Source of the DNA: Siphonodentalium dalli
Taxonomy: Eukaryota; Mollusca; Scaphopoda; Gadilida; Siphonodentaliidae
Assembly (NCBI GenBank): GCA_032622095.1
Contig: CP136064.1
Coordinates: 188,283,794 to 188,347,793 of the forward strand
Length of the DNA stretch: 64,000 nucleotides
Direction of reading: 5' to 3'
The notes below the pieces were generated by a model. The model worked only from the letters and a program-made list of their open reading frames with translations, did not search any database and was not told the DNA's origin. The position numbers were made by a program, and so were the translations under genes. Shown here piece after piece: positions 23,397-34,086 of this stretch (position 1 is the first letter of the stretch; the number at the start of each line of letters is the position of its first letter).

Positions 23397-24030
23397 TCGA
23401 TTTTAGAAATCGGTATCCTTATATAGAAGGCTCAAGTAATGTATCTATTGATTCATGGCCCGACAAACATATCTCAAATAAAAGCACTAAACGCAAAATA
23501 CTGGCCATAATGTCGCTTGTTTCATATAAATAACATACTAGTACTCACCTACAACTATGCAGCGATAAAATAATTCCGGATGCCAAATTAACGGAGTTTA
23601 AAACATTTTTCACCGTGATCGTCCAGTGACTCGACACCATCCATGAATTCTTAATCGAAACTAATCAGATGCGGAAATAAACTGGCAAATGAAAAATGAC
23701 AACCCACTAAAACAGAACAATTGGGAGATCGCAATTTTTCGTTTTGGACGTCGGAAGGAAAAGTTAATCTACTATATGGCTTTATCGGAGGCCGAAAACA
23801 TGATTATCTCACTAGTAGTTTGTGAATTATTACAGCGAATTATTCAAAAGTTGTAGTTATGTAGTTTAATAGGTGTTGGCTATAGAATTACAAATGTAGA
23901 TGAGATTATTCATGGTCATCGTCAAATAAAGCGTTAACAAATCCCCATTTTAGGCCTATTAATATTATACGCTATGTGGTCGACCTTTTTGCCTTTCCTT
24001 AGTTTGCTTGGTTTGTTGGTTTAGGTAAAC
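23352..24030 (+). repeat. Left arm of a long inverted repeat (LINE 3' region)
   Basis: From cagttactggacataaagtc through ttgcttggtttgttggtt this matches, inverted and by eye with few mismatches, 26717-27375. The spacer is about 2.7 kb. The arm covers the last ~15 codons of ORF2 and the 3' UTR. Confidence 0.85.
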
Positions 24031-24060
24031 CGACATACAGAGGTAACCATTACTATATAG

Positions 24061-24101
24061 TATACCCCCACCCCCACCCCACCCCCCCCCCCCCCCCCCC
24101 C
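24061..24101 (+). repeat. Poly-C tract
   Basis: tacccccacccccacccc grading into an unbroken C-run of about 20. Confidence 0.9.
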
Positions 24102-24170
24102 GATTCGAAAGGTAGGTCATATCACGTATAACACTCAAATCACCAAATCATATCACACTCCTACGGAGAT

Positions 24171-25755
24171 TGCCGAGATGTGCCAATTAACGATGACGGA
24201 CTATTTATCCGTCGAAAAAAAGAAAATTAAACTGCTCAAGTTAAAACAATTGGTAATTAAATCAGATAAAATGGTTATTATTGTAAAAACTGGGCGTCAT
24301 ACAATAAACCTTTTTTCACAGCAGTGAGTTGATTCTCGACATCGCATCACGTCTCGTTGAGGTGGGCATTATTGGCGGATCAATCTCTTGCCGAGATGTG
24401 CCGATTAACGATGACGGAATATTTATTCGTCGAAAAAAAGAAAATTAAACTGCTCAAGTTAAAACATTAGTAATTAAATCAGATGAAAGTGTCAATGACA
24501 CTGTAGCTCAACATAGGTAGGGGAATAATTTAATGGTTGACAGTATATAGGAAAGGAAAGGTGCTAATTGCAATGTCTGACCTGTGCCAAAGGATTTAGT
24601 CATGCAAAGAGTAAAATCCAAGATGGCTGCTGGCGGCCATGTTTTTTGGCCAATTGACCCCAAAGGACTCGTTCCCATCTACATGTCATTGTTAACATCC
24701 ATGACAAATTTCATGAAGATCCGACCAAAGCTACGACCTGTAGCCCGCGACAAAGGATTTAGTCATGCAAAGAGTAAAATCCAAGATGGCTGCTCGCGGC
24801 CATGTTTTTTGGCCGAACGACCCCAAAATCACTCGTTCCCATCTACATGTCAATATTAACATCCATGACATATTTCATGATGATCAGACGAATAGTACGA
24901 CCTGTAGCCAGCGCCAATGGATTGAATTTTGAAATCCAAGATGGCTGCCACCAGCCATGTTTTTGTTGTCGAATGACCCCAAAATGACTCATTCCCATCT
25001 ACATGTCAATGGCAACGTTCATGACAAATTTCATAAACATCAGACAAAAGGTACGACCTGTAGCCCGCGCCAAAGGATTTAGTCATGTAAAGAGTAAAAT
25101 CCAAGATGGCTGCTGGCGGCCACGTTTTTCGGCCAAACGACACCAAAATGACTCGTTTCCCATCTACATGTCATTGTTAACATCCATGAAAAATTTCATG
25201 AAGTTCTGACCAAAGCTACAACCTGTAGCCCGCGCCAAACGATTTAGTCATGCAAAGAGTAAAATCAAAGATGGCTGCTGGCGGCCATGTTTTTTGGCCG
25301 AACAACCCCAAAATCACTCGTTCCCATCTACATGTCAATATTAACATCCATGACAAATTTCATGATGATCAGACGAACAGTACGACCTGTAGCCCGCGCC
25401 AATGGATTGAATTTTGAAATCCAAGATGGCTGCCAGCGGCCATGTTTTTTGGCCGAATGACACCAAAATGACTCGTTCCCATCTACATGTCAATGTGACA
25501 AATTTCATAAAGATCAGAACAAATGTACGACCTGTAGCCCGCGCCAAAGGAAATTGTTGACGGACACACACACAGACGACGGATGCCAAACCATGGCAAT
25601 AGCTCAAACTTACAAAGTAAGTTGAGCTAATAAAAAGGTTATTATTGTAAAAACTGGGCGTCATACAATAAACCTTTTATCACAGCAGTGAGTTGATTCT
25701 CGACATCGCATCACGTCTCGTTGAGGTGGGCATTATTGCCGGATCAATCTCTCTG
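24171..25755 (+). repeat. 220-bp tandem duplication split by an insertion
   Basis: Unit 1 is 24171-24390. Unit 2 is 24391-24483 plus 25631-25755, interrupted by the rolling-circle-like element. Shared text includes gccgagatgtgcc.attaacg, cgtcgaaaaaaagaaaatta, gtaaaaactgggcgtcatac and cgacatcgcatcacgtctcg. It provides an internal empty site for the insertion. Confidence 0.85.
24484..25630 (+). mobile_element. Rolling-circle-like (Helitron/Helentron-type, Pearl-like) non-autonomous element
   Basis: Against the uninterrupted unit (caga|taaaatgg, about 24263) the insertion reads caga|TGAAAG...GAGCTAA|taaaaagg, so no target duplication is seen and the site is A|T. The 3' end CTAA fits the CTRR rule and forms a hairpin with 25601-25629 (tagctcaa.cttac / gtaagttgagcta). 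The 5' end has a gtgtcaatgacac hairpin. Between lie six core units (aagatggctgc at about 24620, 24783, 24938, 25103, 25268, 25423) and a short acacacacagacgacgg tract. The 5' end is TG and not the canonical TC. It encodes no Rep/helicase. Confidence 0.75.
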
Positions 25756-25795
25756 CCTGCGGCAGCTCGTTTGATCCGGCAATCTACCCACCTCA
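25721..25795. repeat. Hairpin at the end of the duplicated unit
   Basis: ttgaggtgggcattattgcc ggatcaa and ttgatccggcaat..acccacctcaa are inverted around a short loop, ctctctgcctgcggcagctcg. It may be the terminal part of a further MITE. Confidence 0.7.
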
Positions 25796-26716
25796 ATACC
25801 AACCAAAAACAGAATAAAAGTTGCTGAATATGCCATAATACTTAGAAGATTATTAAAGTTAGCAGACTTTTATTCAAGCTAATGGGAGTTGATGGAATAG
25901 ACCTATAGACCTACTTAGTTTTTAATAATAGGCCTACAGGGTGGCGTCAGGATTTCACAACATGTCAATTATAGTGTTACCATGGCATATTGCTGCAAAC
26001 ATTTACAACAGTGGACTTATGTATACAATAATTCGTTCCAATATATTATCAGTTCAGAAGTGTATAATATATCTGACCTCATTATTGCAGATTGCACAGT
26101 TATTCGACTTGTCACCCTTTCACGAAAACCATACACAAACTTTCGTCTCAACATTGGCATAGACAACACTCTTTCATTCACGAACATACCACTATAGCAC
26201 TGAATCTTCTGTCATAACCCATACATAGTCTATATGCATTATTGTACCATACATTTAGCTTATTTAAAGTAATTTTCTTGAAATTAGACCACAGCTGGCA
26301 ACAATACAAAGGAGAAATCCGAGAAATATATCACTGAAAAAGAAACGATTTCACAGCTTGCAGACATTTAGAAAATTTTCTTAACAATAAATTAGCTCTG
26401 AGACATATAGCCCGATATTGACGTTGTAAATAGCCATCGTCAGATAGGTCGTCATTTATAACGTGTCCGTGACAATTGGCACTAGCAACGAACGTAAGAT
26501 CGTTACCATTGAGATTTAATAAGTTTTGGAAGAATGTCAATAGGCATGGAATTAGGAATGAAGGCTATGGCGACAGTTTTTGAGATTTTGCAACTAAGGT
26601 TTAATCTGTCAGCCTCGTTAGTGCACACACGCAATAGGCGACGAAGACCAATCACAGATGGAGATATCAAACCATCGACGTATATCGATGATCAAACACA
26701 TGTCATCTGTATGTAA
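25796..26716. other. Unassigned spacer inside the long inverted repeat
   Basis: Frames of 60-73 codons with no domain. A small cluster of aggcctac / tagacctat phrases lies near 25900-25940. Nothing else recognised. Confidence 0.4.
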
Positions 26717-27375
26717 CCAACAAACCAAGCAAACTAAGGAAAGACAAAAAGGTCGACCACATAGCGTATAATATTAATAGGCCTAAAATGGGGATTTGTT
26801 AACGCTTTATTTGACGATGACCATGAATAATCTTGAGCATCTAATTCTATAGCCAACACCTATTAAACTACATAAAGTCTACAACTTTTTAATAATTCGC
26901 TGTAATAATTCACAAACTACTTGTGAGATAATCATGTTTTCGGCCTCCGATAAAGCCATATAGTAGATTAACTTTTCCTTCCGACGTCCAAAACGAAAAA
27001 TTGCGATCTCCCAATTGTTCTGTTTTAGTGGGTTGTCATTTTTCATTTGCCAGTTTATTTCCGCATCCGATTAGTTTCGATTAAGAATTCATTGATGGTG
27101 TCGAGTCACTGGACGATCACGGTTAAAAATGTTTTAAACTCCGTTAATTTGGCGTCCGGAATGATTTTATCGCTGCATAGTTTGTAGGTGAGTATGTTAT
27201 TTATATGAAACAAGGGACATTATGGCCGGTATTTTGCGTTTAGTGCTTTTATTTGAGATATGTTTGTCGGGCCATGAATCAATAGATACATTACTTGAGC
27301 CTTCTTTATAAGGATACCGATTTCTAAACTCGATTAATAACTTATTTTTGGGACTTTATGTCCAGTAACTGTGAT
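26717..27375 (-). mobile_element. 3'-end copy of the 20.7-24.0 kb LINE, inverted
   Basis: The reverse complement reads gttactggacataaagtc through gcttggtttgttggtta, the right arm of the inverted repeat. It fits a severely 5'-truncated LINE insertion that shares its 3' end with the element at 20690-24030. Small differences (an extra ctt in gtagactttatg, loss of tagtac, several substitutions) show the two arms are not freshly duplicated. Confidence 0.75.
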
Positions 27376-27383
27376 ATGACCAG

Positions 27384-29585
27384 TTAGATAGATAGATAGA
27401 TAATTTTTTAATGGCTAAAAGATGCAAAATTTGCAGACATGAGCATAAGCATATATACAAAAGTGTAAACACAGAGTGTGACATTCATATAATATAAATA
27501 TAAAAAGTATAGATATATAAATATAACAAGAATGCAGCTTGACAGTTCTGTAGAGGGACAAGATAGTGAATAAACCTAGCTTAGTAATGACTACTAAATA
27601 GATACTCGTACCTGTATATATATATACAACATGAAAAATCAACCCGTGCTATCCCACCCTCCACCCTCAACAGGACTGTCATGTTGCTTAAGAGATACTA
27701 GTAATAGAACCAACAGCTCTTCGCCACCTGCATATACACACTGCTGCCATGTATGGCCGGCTTTAGACTGGCATGTCCATGACCGAAAGATGGAATCCCT
27801 AAATACAGACAGCAGTGACAATATATGCAGCTGGCCAAGTACTGTCATCGTACATAGAAAGATAGAGGGGAAAATAGAGTAGTAGAAGAGAAATATACAT
27901 ATGAAATACGCTCGTCTGACAATTCATGCCATCGATTGCCATCAAGGAGCGCACAGGAAAGCAAGCCAAAGCTTGCTTATTTCCACTGTGGTCCTTAATG
28001 GTAACCGACCACATGACTGACCAGGCCACAGCACAAGTTCTCATAAGGTCGTACGGTATTATTAATAGCATGATTCACACCATTAATAATATACAAAGTC
28101 AGATTCCTCAGTACCTAAAATTTTATCGAATAATTCCTGTTTTATTAGGTGATTCCATGTAGCCAAGTTGCAGTTAGGTTCAATATATTTTACATAATTA
28201 TTCCACAATGTGATTCCTGTGTAGAAAAAGCTATTGTAACCAAATACCCTAACATGGGGCACAGATAATCTAAAGATTCCAGACCGAAGATTATATTTAC
28301 AATGAGTGTTCAAAAATTGGAATCCATCTCTTAGGTATGTAGGAGCTTTCCCATCTGTAATATTTTTCATGATAGTCAGCTTTCTTTGGGAAACTCTGGA
28401 TTCAACCGGAAGCCATTTAATGGTTTTAAACTCTTCATAACCTATATGTGAAAATCTATCCAGAACAAACCGGATTAATTTGTTTTGAAATATTTGTAGT
28501 TTATTTTTGGTAGTTTTACTCAAAGAGCTATACCAAATAGAGGATGCATAATCGAGGTGGCATTGAATTAATGAGTTAGCAAGTAGTTTCTTTGTGAAAG
28601 GGGTTAGAAAGTCAGCCTTTCTATATAAATATTTGAGACGAGCAGTTACTTTATTTAGTACCTGTTTGGCCATTTGTTCCCCAGTGAGACTTTCATCGAG
28701 ACAGGCACCCAGATATTTCACCTCCTTGACGGACTGAATATTGATACCATTGCAGCAGATTGCAAGTTCGAGACATTTATTAATTTTGCGTTTGGAGCCA
28801 AATAAGATGGATTCTGTTTTGCCTAAATGAAGTGACAATTTGTTGTCGACTAGCCAGTGGCTTAGTGATGTTAATTCAGTACTCAGCTGATCTGCTATCA
28901 CTTTTGAATCATTTCCCGAGACTATCAAAGCTGAGTCATCTGCATACAGTAGTAAGTTGCAATTTACGGCTGCAACGGCATCGTTCACGTATAATAAAAA
29001 CAGAAGAGGTCCCAATATTGACCCTTGAGGGACACCACATGTGATATTCATAGCATGTGAGTGTGTTCCACTTATGTCAGTAATTTGGGTCCTGTCTGAC
29101 AGATATGATGAGAACCATGTTATGGTGTTATTATCACTGCCTAGAGAACTTAATTTGTCCAAAAGGATAGTATGGTTCACAGTGTCAAATGCTTTATGGA
29201 GGTCAATAAAGACCATTCCAGTAAGCGATCCTTTATCCATGTTCCTTCTAATAGAGTCGGTGAGAGAAATAAGGGTAGATTCGGTTGAGAAGCCAGCTCT
29301 AAACCCCGATTGATGCTCATATAATAAATTATTCTGTGTTAGGTATTCTTCCATTTGTTTATAAACAATTTTCTCCAGGATTTTGGAAGCCAGATTTAGG
29401 ATGGAGACCGGTCTATAATTACCGGGTGAATTTTTTTCATTTTTCTTATAAATGGGAACCACTCTTGCAACTTTCAAATCGTTTGGAATGATCCCGTAGT
29501 GTATTGTCAGATTTATAATGTGTGTCAAGGGGGAAGAAATCACTGAAGCGCCGACCCAGAATGTCATTCGCAGCATTTTGCGGCC
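27384..29585 (-). mobile_element. 5'-truncated Jockey/CR1-group LINE with intact RT frame
   Basis: On the minus strand: the RT-containing frame (29576-28083), a 3' UTR of about 680 bp, then attaaaaaattatc and TATC/ATCT repeats at the 3' end (27384-27402). The 3' end directly abuts the 5' truncation of the inverted LINE copy at 27375. The element starts near 29585, just upstream of RT; the endonuclease and ORF1 are missing. Confidence 0.85.
28083..29576 (-). CDS. Reverse transcriptase (LINE ORF2, 5'-truncated, frame intact)
   Basis: 497 residues without internal stop. Residues 8-20 (VGASVISSPLTHI) match the start of the RT domain, while residues 1-7 look like truncation-junction sequence, so the ATG at 29576 is fortuitous. 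Motifs: NYRPVS (53-58), SGFRAG (90-95), FIDLHKAFDT (123-132) with the first catalytic Asp, GVPQGSILGP (181-190), YADD (211-214) with the catalytic Asp pair, LGKTE (251-255), then the C-terminal YASSIWYSSLSK and WLPVES blocks. It would copy LINE RNA at a nicked target, but without endonuclease or promoter it is not expected to be mobile. An uninterrupted frame in such a decayed neighbourhood implies a recent insertion. Clade (CR1, Crack, Daphne or Jockey-like) is not settled. Confidence 0.9.
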   Translation of the reverse strand: MLRMTFWVGASVISSPLTHIINLTIHYGIIPNDLKVARVVPIYKKNEKNSPGNYRPVSILNLASKILEKIVYKQMEEYLTQNNLLYEHQSGFRAGFSTESTLISLTDSIRRNMDKGSLTGMVFIDLHKAFDTVNHTILLDKLSSLGSDNNTITWFSSYLSDRTQITDISGTHSHAMNITCGVPQGSILGPLLFLLYVNDAVAAVNCNLLLYADDSALIVSGNDSKVIADQLSTELTSLSHWLVDNKLSLHLGKTESILFGSKRKINKCLELAICCNGINIQSVKEVKYLGACLDESLTGEQMAKQVLNKVTARLKYLYRKADFLTPFTKKLLANSLIQCHLDYASSIWYSSLSKTTKNKLQIFQNKLIRFVLDRFSHIGYEEFKTIKWLPVESRVSQRKLTIMKNITDGKAPTYLRDGFQFLNTHCKYNLRSGIFRLSVPHVRVFGYNSFFYTGITLWNNYVKYIEPNCNLATWNHLIKQELFDKILGTEESDFVYY

Positions 29586-29773
29586 CTTCTTCCATATATT
29601 TCAGTCATTTATGTGTCTAGTAACTGTGTGAGTGTCAAGTGCTGACTGTCAAGAAATCAAGTGACTATTGACACAATCATGATAATCATAATAAATAATG
29701 AAAATTGACATTGAGTACCGGTATGATTGAAATTGATTGACAATCTTGAGTCAACTCGAGTTTTGCGAGTGTG

Positions 29774-29920
29774 GCAAACCACAGGTTTTGGTAGTTTTAT
29801 ATACCTTTTTCATGAAAATGATATCACCATTGGTTAATAATTGCTTATTATTAAGCAATGGTGATATCATTTTCATGAAAAGGTATATAAAACTACCAAA
29901 ACCTGAGGCTGTGCCACTAA
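29774..29920. mobile_element. Foldback (palindromic) MITE
   Basis: Arms of about 65 bp, caggttttggtagttttata ... atgatatcaccattg (left) and its inverse (right), surround a short AT loop near 29835-29855. Outer ends gtggca.. / ..tgccac match with small differences. A gtgactgtgactgtgactg microsatellite follows at 29930-29952. No target duplication defined. Confidence 0.8.
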
Positions 29921-30238
29921 CCGGGCACTGTGACTGTGACTGTGACTGTGGGCAAACGTTTCCTAATTTCCTAATTTCAAGGGGTTTTGCTTTGGTTTTA
30001 TTCAAAGCACACGTGTAAACATCATCATATCAGTGTAATAATGGAATAGAAAACCAAATTTATTAAATTTACCGTTGAATGCAGGCCATGTGCCTTTTCT
30101 GAGTACATTTAACACAGCGAACGACGGAAAACCATACCGCAAAGTCGCCATCGTAAAACCAAAGGTGAAGGTCGTTCAAATTGTAAACATAACGACAGGA
30201 TTATTATTCCGTACCTTAAACCGGATAAACGGATTGTA
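29921..30238. other. Unassigned stretch with GTGACT microsatellite
   Basis: Apart from the short gtgact run, nothing recognised. Confidence 0.4.
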
Positions 30239-31270
30239 TAGGGGAGACCGGGGCATGTTGGAACGTGGGGTATATTGAAACACCCCATCTCTCTTGTTAA
30301 AAAATAAAACAGCATCTACAATTGCCACTTATTTGTGGAAAACACTCTTGTATGCACAAATAACACACCAACATTCGGACTATTCTCGGAATGGTGTAAG
30401 AGATATGCAAAAAAATCGTTTTTGGGGGGTATGAAGTAATATTTTCGATTTTCATGTTTCATCAATGTTCAAGATAACATTTTGAGACGTAAAGGGTGTA
30501 AATTATGTCAATTGATCCATTTCATTTCATTTCAGTCATAAATAAAACAAATACCGATTAATTAGTGTCTTTCCAAGATCGTGTACCATTATAGACCCCT
30601 TTCCACGCTTGGGGCATGTCGGAACACCCCATTATGTCCCCATAGTGCGACTTACGGGAAAACCCCATCAAAATTATGCATTGAGCTAGTATAACTAACC
30701 ATTATGGGAAAAAAATCAGATTTAATTATGGATTTCAATACGTTTTCGTTGATGGCTATTTATTTGTGTGGCAAATTGGGAGGTTTGTATCGATAGCACT
30801 AAGACCCCCTCCAAATTTGCCTTGCTACGTCCCTCCTGTATGTGAAACGACGTTTTCATTGGATGTGTTGCGTTTTCCAATGATGACGAGTTCTCGAACA
30901 TACTTTATTTACCGGACTCAGCTATTATGTTTCATACTAGCAATTTAATATAGTTATTGGAATATATTAGTGGTTTTACCTCTATTATACATTGATTTCA
31001 TATGTGTTCCTTGTGCGATCAGTGTTCTGACTTACCCCGGTCGATGTTCCAATTTGCCCCTAGTTTCAAACAACCCGGGGCATGTTGAAACGAATTTATT
31101 TTCGACCTTTTCCATGTAAAAGTGAAAAAGATCATACATAATGATATGCCATATTTAAATTCTTTGGTATACTTTATAATAAAAGTTGAAAAAAGGAGGG
31201 GGTCCATGCTCACATTTCCATGTATGTGTGATTGAATTAAAAATGTTCCGACATGCCCCGCTCTCCCCTA
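30239..31270. mobile_element. DNA element with TAGGGGAGA ends and internal copies of the end motif
   Basis: Left TAGGGGAGACCGGGGCATGT (then TGGAAC) and right, inverted, TAGGGGAGAGCGGGGCATGT (then CGGAAC) form ~26-bp terminal repeats. The motif GGGGCATGTYGGAAC recurs inside near 30611 and, less exactly, near 31040 and 31078. No transposase seen. Target duplication unclear (flanks ttgta and ttatg). Superfamily not assigned. Confidence 0.7.
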
Positions 31271-31458
31271 TTATGGCTAAGTCAGAGAAAATCAAAAAAG
31301 TTTCATTGTATAACTTAAAGAAAACAAAAAAACACAATTATATATAATTTCTGTTCTTTCCTGAGAAATTATATAATAAGTTCAATTACATTACCGTTAA
31401 TGTGGCTATACATGTTTTAAAGTCGCACGAGAGTAGGCACTTCTCTCTCACATGTAGA

Positions 31459-32138
31459 CCTGGGTAAAGCGGATCGCCCGGGCAAAGCCGATCACCTTTA
31501 TTATTTCAATACTAGCAAATTATTCCGATTCTATCCTTATTTTAGGATATGATCGTTTCGTGTTGGGTTATAGTTTGTATACATTTTCACAGAGAACGAG
31601 GTATACTAAAATTGTGTAGCTCAGTAGAACATTTTCGTCGACATTTTACGATTTTATCAAATTTATAATGATTGTGCGAGTCAATTGATGATAACATACA
31701 CATCTACCCGAACATATGTTGTCGTTGTTTTAGGCAATATATATGTGGAATAATACAATTTGTTAATGTGCTAAATTTGATATATTATAGGGACACGCGC
31801 GTAATGTGCCGGACTGTAAAAAGATGTGATCTGGGCAAAGCGGATCATTCATAACACGACCAACTCCCGGTACACATGGGTATATAGGTTAAGGGAATTG
31901 AGACAATTTTAGTTCTATGGGTCGACATATCTCGTGCCTTGTCAGAGCATATTCATAATTTAAAAACTTGAACGTTTGAAAACACGCGATTTTAATTATT
32001 TGCAATAAATATGTATAATTGTCATAAATAAAATTATGAATAGTTGAATATTATTGCATTTTCAGAAGGTTTCGTTTGCTGATCAGCTTTGCCCGATGTG
32101 GTGATCCGATTTGCCCGACGGCCGGGCAAAGCCGATCA
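31459..32138. mobile_element. Probable DNA element with clustered GGGCAAAGCCGATC motifs
   Basis: The left end has two motif copies (gggtaaagcggatc, gggcaaagccgatc), the middle one (about 31833-31848), and the right end three in mixed orientation (about 32090-32137). The arrangement mirrors the neighbouring 30239-31270 element. Exact ends and target duplication were not resolved. No protein. Confidence 0.5.
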
Positions 32139-32412
32139 AAATTAAAAATCACCATAGCAACCAAACCAATACATGCATCTGAATACACCCTATAGGCCTA
32201 TACGTCAAATGTTATTTGATCACTCTACTTAATGGTTTTAGAAATGGGCTATATTTTGTTTCATAATACTTTTTAGTTAATCGAATGGTGAATTTTATGT
32301 ATAAATTGAACTCCACGCAGCCATTGCTATTTCTCCTTCAGTGATAACATGCTGTCCACTTCTCCCTAATAACCAAACAGGGTGAAATGACTCTCCCAAT
32401 TTTAAATCTCTA

Positions 32413-33490
32413 TATCGTCGGTGGGCTTCTAAAAGGTCGTACCTGCCATTTTGGCGTGAAACTTTTTATTGCATTTTCGGAATCTACGGGTTCGATTACA
32501 TAAGTTCCTCAGATATATCGTCAATATTTCAAGTATAAATGCCATTTTTCGATGTTTATCAGGGAAATTGGTGTTCTAAAATGTCGTATCTGCATGGGTT
32601 CCTCGCGAAAACAAAATCATTATAGATGCATAATCCGTATTAACGCTCGCAAATTACTATTTCCTTGGTTTCGGGGGTAAACAAATATTTTATTCGAGTC
32701 GATGAACCCAACCACCAAAGCTCAGAGTGATCAGACATCGATGTTTGAAATATATTATTGTTCACCACCGATAATTTTAAGTGGCCCAGTGAACAGCCGA
32801 CGAGAAGAATTTCTCTGACCAAATTGCGGATGAAGATGGATAACTTTAAAATCAAGTGGCTTTTTTGTGTCAGATATTTGACAAACAGCCAAAATTTCGT
32901 TGAACAAAATGTTGATAAATAACAGGTTTTGGGCAATTTTATAATATAGTTGACTGTGGTTAGCATTATTTTTGGGAAATTACTCGATTCTAATAACTGA
33001 AGCGGCATTTCAAAATATGTTGTTGTTGTTGTTTGTTGTTGTTGTTGTTGTAATCTGAAGATATGGGGACCATCGAATTGGATTGAGTAAATTTAATTCT
33101 AAAATGTCGTAATTTTTATTTTCGAAATTGTTCCTGATATGATCATTCTGATTGGATTGTTTTGAAGAAGAATGGCCGGAGGGTGCATCCTCCTTATCCT
33201 GGGTGACAGAGACAAACGAAGCCGCGGGATTCGTCAAAACTAAAGTGTCATAAAGACAAGATTTCAATTTTTAACTTCTAAAGAATCATGTTTTCTTATT
33301 AACTAGAAGATAACACTGAATATGAAAGTGTATCTATTAAAACAACTGTGATGCAAAGTGTTATTGTGCAAAGTTGTTGGCAGAATGATACCAATCCTAT
33401 AGTTCTATAGATATAAAAAAAAATTGTGCCTCCTGAACAATTTAATTTTCCTGGGGTACCGTACGACCTTTACGAAGCCCACCGACGATA
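32413..33490. mobile_element. TA-flanked DNA element, 1.08 kb
   Basis: Left TATCGTCGGTGGGCTTC (then taaaaggtcgtac) and right, inverted, TATCGTCGGTGGGCTTC (then gtaaaggtcgtac) give terminal repeats of about 30 bp. Both sides are flanked by TA (32411-32412 and 33491-33492). TA duplication is typical of Tc1/mariner-type elements. Frames of 122 (32640-33008, minus) and 85 codons (33010-33267, minus) show no transposase motif; the second ends in Thr/Asn runs from a TTG microsatellite. Confidence 0.7.
33018..33051 (+). repeat. (TTG)n microsatellite
   Basis: ttgttgttgttgtttgttg run inside the TA-flanked element. Confidence 0.9.
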
Positions 33491-33494
33491 TAGT

Positions 33495-34085
33495 CTGATC
33501 CAGACAGATAGACCTACATCATTATTATAAACCTTTAATATTGTACGTCCTTATAAGGTATTTTAGCTTGGTACAGGCTACACGAAATATGGCGACAAAG
33601 ACTTTGCGCCATGCATGGGCATAAAAACAAATCATTTTGTTGTGATCTGTCAATTTCGAACCCATGCATGACTCAGACAAGTATATATAACGCGTTGTGT
33701 TGACCAAAGACCTCCACCGGTGCCAAATTGTTACGTGTGTCATGGCCCAGACTACGAGGATGGTACTTAACGTGACATGTTAAGCCACGGTCTCTCAAAT
33801 GAAAATTAATTTGGAAAATATGCAAACATAGTATATAACCGCCTGCTCAGATATATATGCACATAGAGACGTTGCAACAGGGTTTTTTTGGGGGGGGGGG
33901 GTGTCTCACCCCCTCCCCAACTTTGGTCAACATGTTCAACAGTTGGAAATTTCATACCTGATACAACATTAGTTGGAAATTTCACACCAACAATAGGTTG
34001 AAAATGTTCTTATAGTTTGATTTTCAAACTATTTATTGCGGAAAAATTATTTTGTTGGGACCAATATTTGCATATTTCCTACTAT
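33495..34085. other. Unassigned stretch with a poly-G tract
   Basis: A T-run then G-run near 33882-33901 is followed by caccccctccccaac. No gene recognised. Confidence 0.4.
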
Positions 34086-34086
34086 T

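Larger units (their letters stand above)
20690..24030 (+). mobile_element. CR1/Jockey-group LINE, 5'-truncated, ORFs broken
   Basis: Order: ORF1 C-terminal tail (20693-20860), ORF2 endonuclease plus RT (20871-23396) and a 3' UTR of about 630 bp ending in two 8-bp repeats, TTGGTTTG TTGGTTTA (about 24010-24026). Short 3' tandem repeats of about 8 bp are usual for CR1-type elements. The last part (from about 23352) has a near-identical inverted copy at 26717-27375. Confidence 0.75.

Noticed and set aside
24584-25209. Series of 60-90-codon frames with repeated peptides
   Set aside because: They translate the 160-bp core units of the rolling-circle-like element.
23352-27375. The long inverted repeat as the terminal repeats of one giant DNA transposon
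   Set aside because: The arms are LINE 3' regions with short 3' tandem repeats at the inner ends, and no matching target duplication was seen outside; two opposed LINE copies are simpler.
33010-33267. 85-codon frame ending in Thr/Asn runs
   Set aside because: The runs come from the (TTG)n microsatellite on the other strand; not taken as a gene.
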